From: CAMPKL01 sp963817465
GTDB taxonomy: Bacteria > Acidobacteriota > Terriglobia > Bryobacterales > UBA6623
Direction: 5' to 3'
DNA: 64,000 nucleotides
Assembly: GCA_963817465.1 (NCBI GenBank)
Contig: CAWFOP010000002.1
Location: forward strand, 1-64,000
Below, piece by piece: positions 38,224 through 48,468 of the stretch. Both the position numbers and the translations under genes were made by a program. Positions within the stretch are counted from its first letter, which is position 1, and each line of letters starts with the position of its first letter. The notes under the pieces were generated by a model. The model searched no databases, was not told where the DNA came from, and saw only the letters and a list, made by a program, of their open reading frames with translations.

Positions 38224-39279
38224 TCACTGCGCCGCGCGCCTGCCAACGCCCACTGCAGCCGAGCTGGTCAGCGGCTTCTCGAACGGCTCGCTGGTCGGCT
38301 TGAAGCGGAACCAGCGCGCCAAGTAGGCCTCGTCGACGCGCCGCCGCGCCTGGATGGAGCGCCGCTTGGCGAGGGTCTTCTTGAAGTCGCGCGCCACGTA
38401 ATAGAACGCCCGCAGCGAAGAGCGCTCCAGCGTCAAGCAGTAGCCGAGGATGCCGATGTCGCGAAGCGTGATCGGCAGGAAGTGGCGCAAGTACAGTCCC
38501 GGCGTGATGTTCTTGACTCGCATCAAGAAGCGATTCTTGACCGAGTGCATGTTGATCTCGGGCGGCAGGTAGCGCCGCATGCCGGGGCGCAGCTTGCGTA
38601 CGTGATAGCCGCAAGCGGTCGGATCGTAAACGCACTTCCACCCGAGCAGTTGCGCGCGCCAGGCGACATCGGCGTCCTCGCGGTAGGTGAAAAAGTCCGC
38701 GTCGAAGAACTCGCCGTCCACCGAAATGTCTTCGATCATGCGCCGGCGGTAGCAGGCCGCGGCGGCGGTGGCGCCGAAGACGTACTCGTGATTGTGATAG
38801 TGCCCGTTGTAGCTCTCGAGGCAGCCGCGGTCGAAGTGCCGCAACATCGGCGTGAAGTACATGCCGGTCGAGTCGACGACGCGCTGGTTCGGAATCTCGA
38901 AGGAGGCGTCGACCATCAACAGCTTGCCGCACAGCGTGCCGACTTGAGAATCGGCTTGGGCGGTGACCATCAGCCGCTCGATAAAGTCCGGCAACAGCAT
39001 CACGTCGGGATTGAGAGTCAGCACCCACTCGCCGCGCGAAGCCGCGATCGCTTGATTCTGGGCGGCCGCGAACCCAACGTTCTCTTCGTTGTAAACGATC
39101 TTGCAGCGGCCTTCGAAGCGCTCCAAGATGTCGCAGGTGCCGTCGGTCGAAGCATTGTCGATGACGACGACCTCAATACGCGCGTAGCGCTGGTCGAGAA
39201 CCGCGTCGAGGCAGCGACGGATAAACCGCCCGCTGTTGTAGGTTACGACCGTAACGGATACAAGAGCTTTGCCGTTCAT
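38224..39279 (-). CDS. Family 2 glycosyltransferase (rhamnosyltransferase-like)
   Basis: A 351-residue GT-A enzyme. The start VTVVTYNSGRFIRRCLDAV and IDNASTDGTCDIL are standard, the metal motif is LTLNPDVMLLP, and the C-terminal part is WbbL-like. It directly follows the previous gene (TAAATG). It likely extends a cell-surface polysaccharide. Upstream of its C-terminal end, short direct repeats of CGCGAGTCACTGC occur near 38205-38230. Confidence 0.86.
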   Translation of the reverse strand: MNGKALVSVTVVTYNSGRFIRRCLDAVLDQRYARIEVVVIDNASTDGTCDILERFEGRCKIVYNEENVGFAAAQNQAIAASRGEWVLTLNPDVMLLPDFIERLMVTAQADSQVGTLCGKLLMVDASFEIPNQRVVDSTGMYFTPMLRHFDRGCLESYNGHYHNHEYVFGATAAAACYRRRMIEDISVDGEFFDADFFTYREDADVAWRAQLLGWKCVYDPTACGYHVRKLRPGMRRYLPPEINMHSVKNRFLMRVKNITPGLYLRHFLPITLRDIGILGYCLTLERSSLRAFYYVARDFKKTLAKRRSIQARRRVDEAYLARWFRFKPTSEPFEKPLTSSAAVGVGRRAAQ

Positions 39280-40248
39280 TTAATTCTTCGGGCCGACACT
39301 GAGGCCGCCGAGGCGGCGAAGTTCCGCGGTTTCCGCGCTCTCGATCGAGCCGGCGTTAATGGTTCGCATGGCTTCGAAATAGGCGAGCCGTTCCTCTCGA
39401 CCAGCGCCTAACGCGGCGAAGACTCCGCGCAGGAACAGCCCCCCTGCGGCGGCTTTGCGGAGACGTGTCGCCGCCCTCGGCGAATAGTGCTTCTCGGCAA
39501 AGCGTAAGAGATTACCATACCAAGACTTGTGCCTTTCTCGCAGGCTCACCGCATGCAGCGAATGCGCCCCGATGTGCGCCGCTTTCGCGGCCGGTTCGTA
39601 GTAGTTTCGAAACCCGGCTCGCCGAACCCGCAAGCAGAAATCGACATCCTCGAACCACAAAGGAAAGAAACGTTCGTCGAAACCTCCGACCTTTTCGAAG
39701 ACTTCGCGCCGAAACATCACAAAGGCCCCCGCCGGCTGGTCGCACGCTTGGGCGCGGTCCCAGTCGAACCCGGCCAAGCGGTAACGCCGATTGACGGGAT
39801 TCCCGGGCCAAAGCCGGTTGAGCAGCAGGACCTCGAAGGCCAGGGTCCAAGGCGTGGGGAAGCCGCGCACAGCGAAACCTTGTTGCACTCCGCCGTCCGC
39901 GCTTTCGAGGCGGCCGCCGACGACGCCGCAGTCTGACTGCACGGCGGCGGCGATCATCGGATTCCGTTCTCCCAGACGCGCCGTCAGCCTCGTATCCGGG
40001 TTCAACAGCAGGATCAGATCGTTGCACGAGGCGCGTACGCCTTGGTTCACAGCCGCGGCGAAGCCCCGATTGGTCGTATTCGCGATGAGCCTGGCGGCGG
40101 GACAAGCGTGTCGCACCGCCTCGCAGGTGTGGTCCTGGGACGCGTTGTCGACGACGATGATTTCGCCCGCGCCCTCGATCGACTCGAGGCACGCGCCTAT
40201 GACGTCGGCCGAATTGTAGGAGACGACGACGGTCGACACGGCGGACAT
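39280..40248 (-). CDS. Family 2 glycosyltransferase
   Basis: A 322-residue GT2 enzyme. ATG 40248 overlaps the preceding stop (TGATG) and gives MSAVSTVVVSYNSADVIGAC; the longer frame to 40299 is less likely. IIVVDNASQDHTC and ILLLNPDTRL supply the nucleotide-sugar and metal motifs. It is the middle gene of three adjacent GT2 genes and is probably part of the same polysaccharide pathway. Confidence 0.86.
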   Translation of the reverse strand: MSAVSTVVVSYNSADVIGACLESIEGAGEIIVVDNASQDHTCEAVRHACPAARLIANTTNRGFAAAVNQGVRASCNDLILLLNPDTRLTARLGERNPMIAAAVQSDCGVVGGRLESADGGVQQGFAVRGFPTPWTLAFEVLLLNRLWPGNPVNRRYRLAGFDWDRAQACDQPAGAFVMFRREVFEKVGGFDERFFPLWFEDVDFCLRVRRAGFRNYYEPAAKAAHIGAHSLHAVSLRERHKSWYGNLLRFAEKHYSPRAATRLRKAAAGGLFLRGVFAALGAGREERLAYFEAMRTINAGSIESAETAELRRLGGLSVGPKN

Positions 40249-41267
40249 CAAACCGTCCCCCTTGCCGAGGGCCATGCTAGGCGGAAGTACCACTTCCAAT
40301 AGACATCGAACCCGGTAATGTGTTGCACGAGTTCGATTTCAGCCTCCGCCGCCTCCAAGATTCGGGACAGCTTGCGGCCCTGCGAGCGCAGCCGCGCCGA
40401 CCCTGCGCGAAGGACGCCGCCGCGGCGCAACCCCTCGCGAATGCCGGTCCACCAAGCTGCTCCGCGACCGCGCGATACCGCCAGCGCGGCCCAGAGCAAC
40501 TGCGCGGCCAAGATGCGTCTGGCATAGCGGACCAGCAGGCTCGGCGGGTAAAACTTGGCGAGCAGCAATAATTGGTGGCTGGTCATCCAGCTCACCGTCG
40601 CTTCGCTCCAGGCTCCGCCGGTCTGGCTGCCGCGGTGATAGGCGAGGGCGGCGGGAGAATAGGCGCCGCTCAGGCCGGCGAGCGAAGCGCGCAACCCTAA
40701 GTCAATATCTTCGAGATACGCGAAAAACGTTTCTTCATAAAGCCCGGCGCGCTCGAAAAACTCGCGGCGGAATAGCGTCGCCGTGGCCGAGGGGAAATAC
40801 GTCGCGCGCGGGCGATCGAACCAAGGGCCGTCGGGGCGCCCGTGGCCCAGACGCCAGGCCGTGCCGCCGCGGCAGACGGCGTCGCCGGCCCCGTCGATGC
40901 GATCGCGACGGGCGAAATCGAGCGTCTTGCCGCACGCGAACCAAACGTCGTCGTCGCGCATCGCCGCGAGCAGGTGCGCCAGCCAATCCGGCGCCAGCTC
41001 GACGTCGTCGTTGAGGACCGCGACGAACTCGCCTGCGCTTGACTCGATGCCGCGATTGACCGCACGGCTGAAGCCCTCGTTGCGCTCAAAGCGGATGACT
41101 TCGAGCCCCTGCTCCGCCGCCCAAACCGACGCGCCGTCGCTCGAACCGTTGTCGACGAGAAAAATACGAACCTCGGCGCCGGCCGAGTCGAGTCGCCGCA
41201 CGGAAGCAACCGCCGACTCGAGCATCGCCAGGTTTTCGCGGTGGGGGATGACGAAAGCAACCGTCAA
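40248..41267 (-). CDS. Family 2 glycosyltransferase
   Basis: A 339-residue GT2 enzyme, first of the three-gene run. VAFVIPHRENLAMLES, FLVDNGSSDGAS and AVLNDDVELAP are the core motifs. It is coupled to the next gene by a one-base stop/start overlap. About 210 bp separate it from the divergent lipoprotein gene at 41478; that gap probably holds both promoters, but I see no clear motif. Confidence 0.86.
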   Translation of the reverse strand: MTVAFVIPHRENLAMLESAVASVRRLDSAGAEVRIFLVDNGSSDGASVWAAEQGLEVIRFERNEGFSRAVNRGIESSAGEFVAVLNDDVELAPDWLAHLLAAMRDDDVWFACGKTLDFARRDRIDGAGDAVCRGGTAWRLGHGRPDGPWFDRPRATYFPSATATLFRREFFERAGLYEETFFAYLEDIDLGLRASLAGLSGAYSPAALAYHRGSQTGGAWSEATVSWMTSHQLLLLAKFYPPSLLVRYARRILAAQLLWAALAVSRGRGAAWWTGIREGLRRGGVLRAGSARLRSQGRKLSRILEAAEAEIELVQHITGFDVYWKWYFRLAWPSARGTV

Positions 41268-41477
41268 TCAAGGCGCTCCCAGAGTCGTTGCGGGCGCAGC
41301 GTCAGTGAGGCTAAAGGATTGATAACACAGCGGACGCGCGAGCGGCAAGGAGTTTGTTTCATCGTGCAGCAACAGTTGGTCGCGCCATCAGCCGCCCTGC
41401 GGGTATACTTTGGCCACGGTCCACGACGATCCCTGACGACATTCGCCGCTCGCGGCCGCCCTCAAGCAGGCCTATAC

Positions 41478-43199
41478 GTGTATCGATCCCGCGGCGCTTC
41501 GGCGCTCAACTTTTTTGTTATCGCTCTACTCGCCGGTTGCGGCTCCGCCGTTCCCGAATTTGTGATCCATCTGCCGTCGAGCACGCCCGAGGCGATTGAC
41601 GGGCGGCTGATCCTGGTGCTGGCGACCGACCCGGACAAAGAGCCGCGCATGCAGGCCACCTCCGGCGTCGACGCCGCGCAGGTCTTCGGCGTCGACGTCG
41701 ACGGCTGGACGGCGGGCGAGCCGAAGACGATCGGCATGGGCGTGTTCGGCTATCCGATCGAGAGCTTGCCGCACGTGCCCGCCGGCGAATACTGGGTGCA
41801 GGCGGTGCTGCACAAATACGAGACGTTTCACCGGGCGGACGGCCATACGGTCAAGCTCCCGATGGATCGCGGCGAGGGCCAGCACTGGAATCTCGCCCCG
41901 GGAAATCTCTTCAGCACGCCGAAAAAGATCCAATTCAATCCCGCTTCCGGCGATGCAATCGAGATTACGCTCGACCAAGTGATTCCGCCGATCGAGCCGC
42001 CGGCCGAGACGAAGTACGTCAAGCACGTCGAGATCGAGAGCAAGCTGCTGAGCGATTTCTGGGGGCGTCCGATGAAGCTGGGCGCGTGGGTGCTCGTGCC
42101 GGAAGGCTTCGACGCCGACGCCGCGGCGCGCTACCCGCTGATGGTCTTCCACGGCCACTTCCCGAGCGAGCTCAGCGGCTTTCGCGAGGAGCCGCCCGAC
42201 CCGAACCTCGAACCCGATTACAGCGAGCGCTTTCGCGTCAAAGGCTACAACCGCATTCAGCAGCAGGAGGCCTACGACTTCTACAAGAAGTGGACCAGCC
42301 CGGATTTTCCGCGGTTCCTCGTGATCGAGATTCAGCACGCCAATCCGTATTACGACGACTCGTATGCGGTGAACTCGGAGAACCTGGGGCCGTACGGCGA
42401 CGCGATCGAGCACGAGCTGATCCCGTACATCGAAGAGAACTTTCGCGGAGTCGGCCAGTCTTGGGGGCGCTTCACCTACGGCGGCTCGACGGGCGGCTGG
42501 GAAGCGCTGGCCGTACAGGTCTTCTACCCCGACGACTACAACGGCGCCTTCGCCGCCTGCCCCGACCCGATCGACTTCCGCGCTTATACGCAAATCAACA
42601 TCTACGACGACGACAACGCCTTCTATCGCAGCGGCCCGTTCAACCAGGTCGAGCGGCCGGGGCACCGCAACTATCTGGGCGAGGTGAACCGAACCATCCG
42701 CGACTTCAACCACTACGAGCTGGCATTGGGGACCAACGGCCGCTCGGGCGACCAGTTCGACATATGGGAGGCGGTCTATTCGCCTCTCGGCGACAACGGC
42801 TATCCCAAGCGCATCTTCGACAAGAAGAGCGGCAAGATCGACCACGAGGTCGCCTCGTACTGGCGTGACAACTACGACCTGCGCTACATCCTCGAGCGCG
42901 ACTGGGCGACGCTGGGACCGAAGCTCGAAGGCAAGATCCACATCTACGTCGGCGATATGGACAGCTACTACCTCAACAACGCGGTCTACCTGATGGAAGA
43001 CTTCCTGAAGTCGACGACGAACCCCTACTACGGCGGCGAAGTCGACTACGGCGACCGCGCCGAGCACTGCTGGAACGGCGACCACGAGAACGGCAACCAT
43101 ATCTCGCGGCTGCGCTACAACACGATGTATCTGCCCAAGATCCGCGAGCGGATTCGCAAGACGGCGCCGGCGGGCGCGCCGCTACGGAACTGGCGTTAG
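41478..43199 (+). CDS. Esterase-like secreted lipoprotein
   Basis: About 573 residues. GTG 41478 gives a basic start followed by LNFFVIALLAGCGSA, a lipoprotein signal with lipobox LAGC. The long frame to 41241 is not supported. The alpha/beta-hydrolase nucleophile motif GRFTYGGSTGGWEAL fits GxSxG. The N-terminal domain resembles beta-sandwich esterase-associated regions. The protein is probably an outer-membrane-anchored esterase of unknown substrate. A frameshifted PQQ dehydrogenase follows by 22 bp. Confidence 0.75.
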   Translation: MYRSRGASALNFFVIALLAGCGSAVPEFVIHLPSSTPEAIDGRLILVLATDPDKEPRMQATSGVDAAQVFGVDVDGWTAGEPKTIGMGVFGYPIESLPHVPAGEYWVQAVLHKYETFHRADGHTVKLPMDRGEGQHWNLAPGNLFSTPKKIQFNPASGDAIEITLDQVIPPIEPPAETKYVKHVEIESKLLSDFWGRPMKLGAWVLVPEGFDADAAARYPLMVFHGHFPSELSGFREEPPDPNLEPDYSERFRVKGYNRIQQQEAYDFYKKWTSPDFPRFLVIEIQHANPYYDDSYAVNSENLGPYGDAIEHELIPYIEENFRGVGQSWGRFTYGGSTGGWEALAVQVFYPDDYNGAFAACPDPIDFRAYTQINIYDDDNAFYRSGPFNQVERPGHRNYLGEVNRTIRDFNHYELALGTNGRSGDQFDIWEAVYSPLGDNGYPKRIFDKKSGKIDHEVASYWRDNYDLRYILERDWATLGPKLEGKIHIYVGDMDSYYLNNAVYLMEDFLKSTTNPYYGGEVDYGDRAEHCWNGDHENGNHISRLRYNTMYLPKIRERIRKTAPAGAPLRNWR

Positions 43200-43221
43200 G
43201 CGTTCGTCGTATCCAAACGGC

Positions 43222-45148
43222 ATGGGTATTCACTTGCCCCAACTTCAAGCGGGCGCAACGTCGAGACGAACGGTCAAAGCCGTCGGCGCGTTGGCCGCTT
43301 GTCTCGCTTTGGCGCCGCTCGCCCTCGTCGCGCAAGACTGGCCGACCTACGGCGGCCCTCCCGGCGGAACGCGCTATTCGGCGCTCGATCAGATCCGGCC
43401 GGAGAACCTGTCGCGGCTCGAGATCGCTTGGACCTACCGCACCGGCGCACTCGAACCGAAGTCCCATCTCAACCGCAAGGCCGCCTTCGAGTCGACGCCG
43501 GTTCTGGCGGACGGCAAGCTGCTGTTGACCACGCCGTTCGACCGCATCATTGCGCTCGAACCCGAAACCGGCGGCGAGATCTGGGCCTTCGATCCCGACA
43601 TCGACCGCTCGCGCGACTACTCCGAGGTCACCTCGCGCGGAGTCGCCGTGTGGCGCGGTGCGGGCGAGGGCGCCTGCTCCTCGCGCGTATTCGTGGGAAC
43701 GATCGACGCCCGCCTGATCGCGGTCGACCTCGCGAGCGGCAAGCTCTGCCGCGATTTCGGCGAAGGCGGTTCGGTCAACCTCGAAGCCGACATCGATCTC
43801 AAGGATCGCGGCGACTATCAGGTCACCTCGCCGCCGGCGATCTTGGGCGATCGCGTCATCGTGGGCTCTTCGCTCGGCGACAATCGCCGCGCGCGGCTCG
43901 AGAGCGGGGCGGTGCGAGCCTTCGATGTGCGCACGGGCAAGCAAGCGTGGCGTTGGGACCCGCTGCCGGCGGATCTCGAGACCGGCGCGGCGAACGCTTG
44001 GGCCCCGGCGTCGGTCGACCCCGAGCGGGACCTCGTCTTTGTGCCGACGGGCAGCGCCAGCCCGGACTTCTACGGCGGCATGCGGCCGGGGGACGATCGC
44101 TGGGCCAACTCGGTCGTCGCTTTGCGCGGCTCGACGGGCAAGCTTGTCTGGGGCTTTCAAGTCGTCCATCACGATCTGTGGGACTACGATGTCGCCGCGC
44201 AGCCCGCGCTGATCGACATCGAGCGCAACGGCGAGAGAGTCGCCGCCGTCGCGGTCAACACCAAGATGGGCCACTTGTTCGTGCTCGACCGCGAGACGGG
44301 CAAGCCGCTGTTGCCGGTCGAGGAGCGCGAGACGCCGCCGTCATCGGTCAAGGGCGAGAAGGCTTCGCCGACTCAACCGTTCCCGTCGAACCCGCCGCTG
44401 GCGGCGACAAAGCTCACCGCGAGCGACATGTTCGGCGCTACGCCGGACGACGTCGCCTGGTGCAAGAAGCGCTTCAGCGAGCTGGATTACCAGGGCGTCT
44501 TCACGCCGCCGAGCGAGCGCGGAACGCTGCTGTTCCCCGGCAACGTGGGCGGCGTCAACTGGGGCGGCGCGGCCTTCGATCCCAAGCGCGGCGTGGTGGT
44601 GGCGGTGGTCAACCGCCTGCCGACCGCGGTGACGGTGCTCCCGCGCGATCAGTTCGACAAGGAAGTCAACTCGCGCCAAGACAACCGCATCAGCGGCGAA
44701 TTCGGACGCCAGCAGGGCGCGCCGTACGGCATGTATCGCGAGTCGTTCCTCGGCCCCTCCGGCGTGCCGTGCATCGCTCCGCCGTGGGGCTTGCTGACGG
44801 CCGTCAAGGCGTCGACCGGCGAGATCCTGTGGAGCAAGCCGATCGGCGAAATCGAGACGCCTGCGCGGCAAGATTCCGGGCGACATCACCCTCGGCGGGC
44901 CGCTCATCACGGGCGGCGGTTTGGTGATCGCTTCGGGCACGCGCTCCGATCCGCGCCTGCACGTGCACTCGATCGAAACCGGCGAAGCGCTGGCGCACTT
45001 CGAGCTGCCCGCCGCCGCGCAATCAACGCCCATGAGCTATCGCGGCGCCGACGGCCGGCAGTACATCGTGATCGCCGCCGGCGGTCATGGCAAGATCGGC
45101 AGCAAGATGGGCGACTACGTCGTCGCGTTCGCCCTGCCGCGGGATTAG
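43222..45148 (+). pseudogene. PQQ-dependent dehydrogenase, frameshifted
   Basis: The first 44.86-kb part reads QDWPTYGGPPGGTRYSALDQ and VVHHDLWDYDVAAQPALIDI, typical of quinoprotein dehydrogenases. After about 44863 the meaningful frame changes and continues GKIPGDITLGGPLITGGGL to GDYVVAFALPRD, ending at 45148. A one-base insertion in GCCTGCGCGG explains this. The joined protein is about 640 residues and carries an N-terminal signal-like segment. Such enzymes oxidise sugars or alcohols in the periplasm. The reading frame in the first part continues to 45198 without meaning. As with glgP, sequencing error is possible. Confidence 0.85.
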
Positions 45149-45184
45149 CGGACGCGCTGAACGCGGCTCGGATCTTTCAACTGA

Positions 45185-46756
45185 CTAGCCCTTGGTGAGG
45201 AGGTCGTGCGTGAAGGCCAGCATCATGCGGTCTAGCTCGGCGGCGCGGTCCGGCTCGGCGTCGATAAGGTTCTTCTGCTCGCCCGGGTCTTCGCGCAGGT
45301 TGTAGAGCTCGGGCCGGTCTTTGGTGAGCTTGCTGCCGGGCCGACTCTTGGCGCCGCCGCCGATCCAGTAGATGTAGTTCCACTCGTCGTGGCGGATCGA
45401 GACGCTCTCGTTGAAGTGGCAGCACACGGCCGAGTCACGGATCTTCTCTTGTTTGCCCAAGACCAGCGGCAGCAGGCTCTCGGAGGTCATGTGCTCCGGC
45501 TTGGCGATCGAGAGATAGTCCAGGATCGTCGCCGTCAAATCGGTCTGCTGCGTGTAGCTGTCGACTCGCGCCACGCCGTCGCCCGACGGGTGGCGAATCA
45601 TCAGGAATGTACGCGCCAGCTCCTCATACGGCCATGGACGCGCCTTGCGAACGATGCCGTGCTCGGCGAACGGCTCGCCGTGGTCGGTCATCACGACGAT
45701 CAGGGAATTGTCGTACAGCCCCATGCGCTTGAGCTCGTCGAGAAAGTGGCCGACCCAGGCGTCGACGAACATCGTCACCGCCGAGTAGAGCGTATGCGAG
45801 TTGCGGACCTCTTCGTCGGTCAGGTAACCCGCCGCGTCTCCCGGCGTCGGGCAGATCAGCCTCTTGCCCGACAAGTCGAAATCCGGGTTCGCCTTCTTGA
45901 TCCACTTCTCCGGCGGATCCCACGGCTCATGCGGGCAGAAATTGTCTACCCAAAGGAACAAGTTCTCCTTGCGGTCCTGCTTCTCGAGCCATTCGAGCGA
46001 CCTGCGGATGACGCGCGGGGGGAAGTAGTCGTCCTCGCTCTTCCAGTCGTAGCGATTGGCGAGGTAGGTGCGGACCTGCTCGATGCCGGCCTTGTCGGAG
46101 TCGCCGCGCGGCTTGTGAAACGGCGCCCAGTCGATCGCGCTCTTGATCTTCGGATTGCGGACGTAAGGATCGCTCTCTTGCCCGCGAAACCAGTGCACCT
46201 CATCGAAGCCGCGCTCGAACGCGTAAGCGGGCTTGTGCATGTGGTAGGTGTCGCTCACCAGAGCCGAGCGAAAGCCCTGACTCCACAGAATCTCCGCCAG
46301 CAGCGGATGATCCTGCGGGTACAGCGCCTGCCAGCCGCGATAGGGGTAAGTGAAGCGCCCGGTGAACAGGCTCGTTCGCGCCGGAAGCGTCGGAAGCCCT
46401 TCGGGGTAGGAATGCGAGAAGAACGTCGACTCGGATGCGAACTTCGACAGATTCGGCGTCGGCACGACCGATTTGCCGTTGAAGGCGTCGATGTGGTCGT
46501 GGCGAAAGCTGTCGAGCATCAGCACGATGACGTTCTTGCCTGACCAGTCGCTGCGCGTGACCGGAGGATTGCCGCCGGGGCTCAAGGGATTTTCCCTGCC
46601 CGGCAGAATGTAGCCGGTGTGCGGGTTGTCGCTGATCGGCTTCGGCTTGTTTTCGGCTTGACCGGACTCGGAGGTGGAGCCGCCTCCACAACCGGCGAGC
46701 GAGGCCGCAGCCGCGGCGCCCGTCAGAAAGCTGCGGCGCGATTTCTTTTCAGACAT
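45185..46756 (-). CDS. Tat-exported sulfatase-like alkaline-phosphatase-superfamily protein
   Basis: A 523-residue protein with a twin-arginine start, KKSRRSFLTGAAAAASLAGC, which also contains a lipobox. VIVLMLDSFRHDHIDAF supplies a metal-binding Asp pair and MTDHGEPFAEHG the distal metal site. The sulfatase signature (C/S)xPxR reads TLPAR in PTLPARTSLFTGR, so a Thr replaces the Cys or Ser that is converted to formylglycine. Canonical sulfatase chemistry is therefore doubtful; a phosphodiesterase- or phosphatase-like Thr nucleophile is possible. The gene follows convergently on the PQQ dehydrogenase. Confidence 0.82.
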   Translation of the reverse strand: MSEKKSRRSFLTGAAAAASLAGCGGGSTSESGQAENKPKPISDNPHTGYILPGRENPLSPGGNPPVTRSDWSGKNVIVLMLDSFRHDHIDAFNGKSVVPTPNLSKFASESTFFSHSYPEGLPTLPARTSLFTGRFTYPYRGWQALYPQDHPLLAEILWSQGFRSALVSDTYHMHKPAYAFERGFDEVHWFRGQESDPYVRNPKIKSAIDWAPFHKPRGDSDKAGIEQVRTYLANRYDWKSEDDYFPPRVIRRSLEWLEKQDRKENLFLWVDNFCPHEPWDPPEKWIKKANPDFDLSGKRLICPTPGDAAGYLTDEEVRNSHTLYSAVTMFVDAWVGHFLDELKRMGLYDNSLIVVMTDHGEPFAEHGIVRKARPWPYEELARTFLMIRHPSGDGVARVDSYTQQTDLTATILDYLSIAKPEHMTSESLLPLVLGKQEKIRDSAVCCHFNESVSIRHDEWNYIYWIGGGAKSRPGSKLTKDRPELYNLREDPGEQKNLIDAEPDRAAELDRMMLAFTHDLLTKG

Positions 46757-46766
46757 CGGAACTTGA

Positions 46767-47927
46767 TTAACGCTTCAAGAAACGCACGCACATCGCTCGT
46801 TCGATCGGGAGCGCGTCGCCTGTGGCTGTCAGCTTACCGGTCGCCTGATCGATGCGAAAGACGTTGACGTCGTTGCCGTTCTGATTCGCGACGAACAAGT
46901 AGCCGCCGGTTGGGTCGATGCGGATGTTGCGCGGGATGTTGATGCCGTCGCCGACGCGCTCGATGAACGTCAACTCGCCCGTCGCTTCGTCGACCGAAAA
47001 CGCGGCGACGCTATTGTGGCCGCGATTCGCCGCGTAGACGTATTTACCGGACGGATGAACGAGCACTTCGGACGTTGTGCTGGTCCCGGTGAAGTCCGCG
47101 GGCAGCGTGCTGATCGTCTGCTTCTCGGTCAGCGCGCCCGCCGCGGCATCCCAGTCGAACACGATGACGGTGTTCGCCAGCTCGTTCACCACATAGGCGA
47201 ACTTGCCGTTGGGGTGGAACGAGAAGTGCCGCGGGCCGGAGCCGGGCGCGACCTTCACCACGCCGTGCTCTTCGATTTTGCTTGTCGCCGGATCGTGCTT
47301 GTAGATGCTGATCTCGTCGGTGCCGAGGTCGGCGACGATCAGGTATTGGCCGTCGGGCGAAAAGTTGACCGAGTGAACATGCGATTCCTTTTGGCGCTCC
47401 GGATTGGCGCTCGAGCCCTTGTGTTGGAAAAACGACACCGACTCGCTTAGCCCGCCGTTCGGCTGCACGGCGAACGTGGCGACGCTGCCGCTGCCGTAGT
47501 TCGCCACTGCGACGGTTTTGCCCGAGGGCGAGACCGTCACGTGCGCCGGCCCCGTCCCGATGCCGGACGAGCGATTGATGAGGGTCAGCTTGCCTGTGTC
47601 GTGGTCGATCGAATAGGCCGCGACGCCGTCGAACTGCTCTTCGCCCTCGGCCGAGCGCTGCGTGGCGTAGAGATACTTGCCGCTGGGGGAGATCTCCAGA
47701 AAGCCCGGCGAGCCGGCCGCGACGGCGAGCTCGGGCGGCGTGATCTTGCCGTCCGAAGGATCGAAACCCGAAACATAGACGCCCTTGCCGGGCTCGTTGA
47801 GTCCCGTTCCGAAGAAGACGAGATACGGTTCGTTCATTCCTTGCTTAGCCTCCGGCGCGGGCGCCTCCGCGGCGCCGCACCCGGCCAAGGCGATCAACGC
47901 TGAGATGAGGCATACCCGATGTCGCAT
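46767..47927 (-). CDS. Lactonase-family beta-propeller lipoprotein (6-phosphogluconolactonase-like)
   Basis: About 386 residues from ATG 47927, starting MRHRVCLISALIALAGCG, a lipoprotein signal. Repeats such as LEISPSGKYLYATQRS, VSPSGKTVAVANYGSGSVAT and HFSFHPNGKFAYVVNELANT mark the seven-bladed lactonase fold (PF10282). Cytoplasmic members hydrolyse 6-phosphogluconolactone; an exported one may act on other lactones. It follows the sulfatase-like gene by 10 bp on the same strand. Confidence 0.85.
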   Translation of the reverse strand: MRHRVCLISALIALAGCGAAEAPAPEAKQGMNEPYLVFFGTGLNEPGKGVYVSGFDPSDGKITPPELAVAAGSPGFLEISPSGKYLYATQRSAEGEEQFDGVAAYSIDHDTGKLTLINRSSGIGTGPAHVTVSPSGKTVAVANYGSGSVATFAVQPNGGLSESVSFFQHKGSSANPERQKESHVHSVNFSPDGQYLIVADLGTDEISIYKHDPATSKIEEHGVVKVAPGSGPRHFSFHPNGKFAYVVNELANTVIVFDWDAAAGALTEKQTISTLPADFTGTSTTSEVLVHPSGKYVYAANRGHNSVAAFSVDEATGELTFIERVGDGINIPRNIRIDPTGGYLFVANQNGNDVNVFRIDQATGKLTATGDALPIERAMCVRFLKR

Positions 47928-47949
47928 GGGCGCCACGATATCACAACGG

Positions 47950-48465
47950 CTAGATCAATGCTCCCTCGTGTCGCAGCAGCCACTGCTTGCGGTCGAGGCC
48001 GCCGGCATAGCCGGTGAGCTTGCCGTCGGCGCCGATGATGCGGTGGCACGGCACGACCAGCGCGACCGGATTCTTCGAATTGGCCAGGCCCACGGCGCGC
48101 GAGCCGCCGGGCTTGCCGAGCTTTTTGGCGATGTCGCTGTAGGTCGCGGTGCGGCCCGGGCCGACCGAGCGCAGCGCCGTCCACACGAGCTGCTGAAACG
48201 GCGTGCCCCCCGAGCGAACCTCGATGGCGTCGAGGGCGTGCAGGTCGCCGCCGAAGTAAGCGCGGATGGCGCCCGCAAAGCCGCCGAAGCCGGGCTTGTG
48301 CTCGAGCTTCACTCCCGGGAAACGCGACTGGAGCAAGTCATCCATGCGTTCGCGGCAGTCGCCGAAGTCGAGCGTCGTGAGCGCCTCGTCGGTCCCGGCG
48401 ATCAAGATGTCGCCGAGGGGCGATTCGATCGCTTCGTAGTACATGGCTTCGTCGTACATCGTCAT
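47950..48465 (-). CDS. ogt: Methylated-DNA--protein-cysteine methyltransferase
   Basis: A 171-residue DNA repair protein. The active-site motif PCHR is in ALVVPCHRIIGADGKLTGYA, with GLANSKNPVA before it. It moves the methyl group from O6-methylguanine to its own Cys. The start ATG 48465 lies 3 bp after the AlkA stop; internal ATGs at MYYEAIESPLGD are alternatives. Pairing with the Ada-AlkA gene upstream makes an alkylation-repair operon. Confidence 0.95.
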   Translation of the reverse strand: MTMYDEAMYYEAIESPLGDILIAGTDEALTTLDFGDCRERMDDLLQSRFPGVKLEHKPGFGGFAGAIRAYFGGDLHALDAIEVRSGGTPFQQLVWTALRSVGPGRTATYSDIAKKLGKPGGSRAVGLANSKNPVALVVPCHRIIGADGKLTGYAGGLDRKQWLLRHEGALI

Positions 48466-48468
48466 GGT

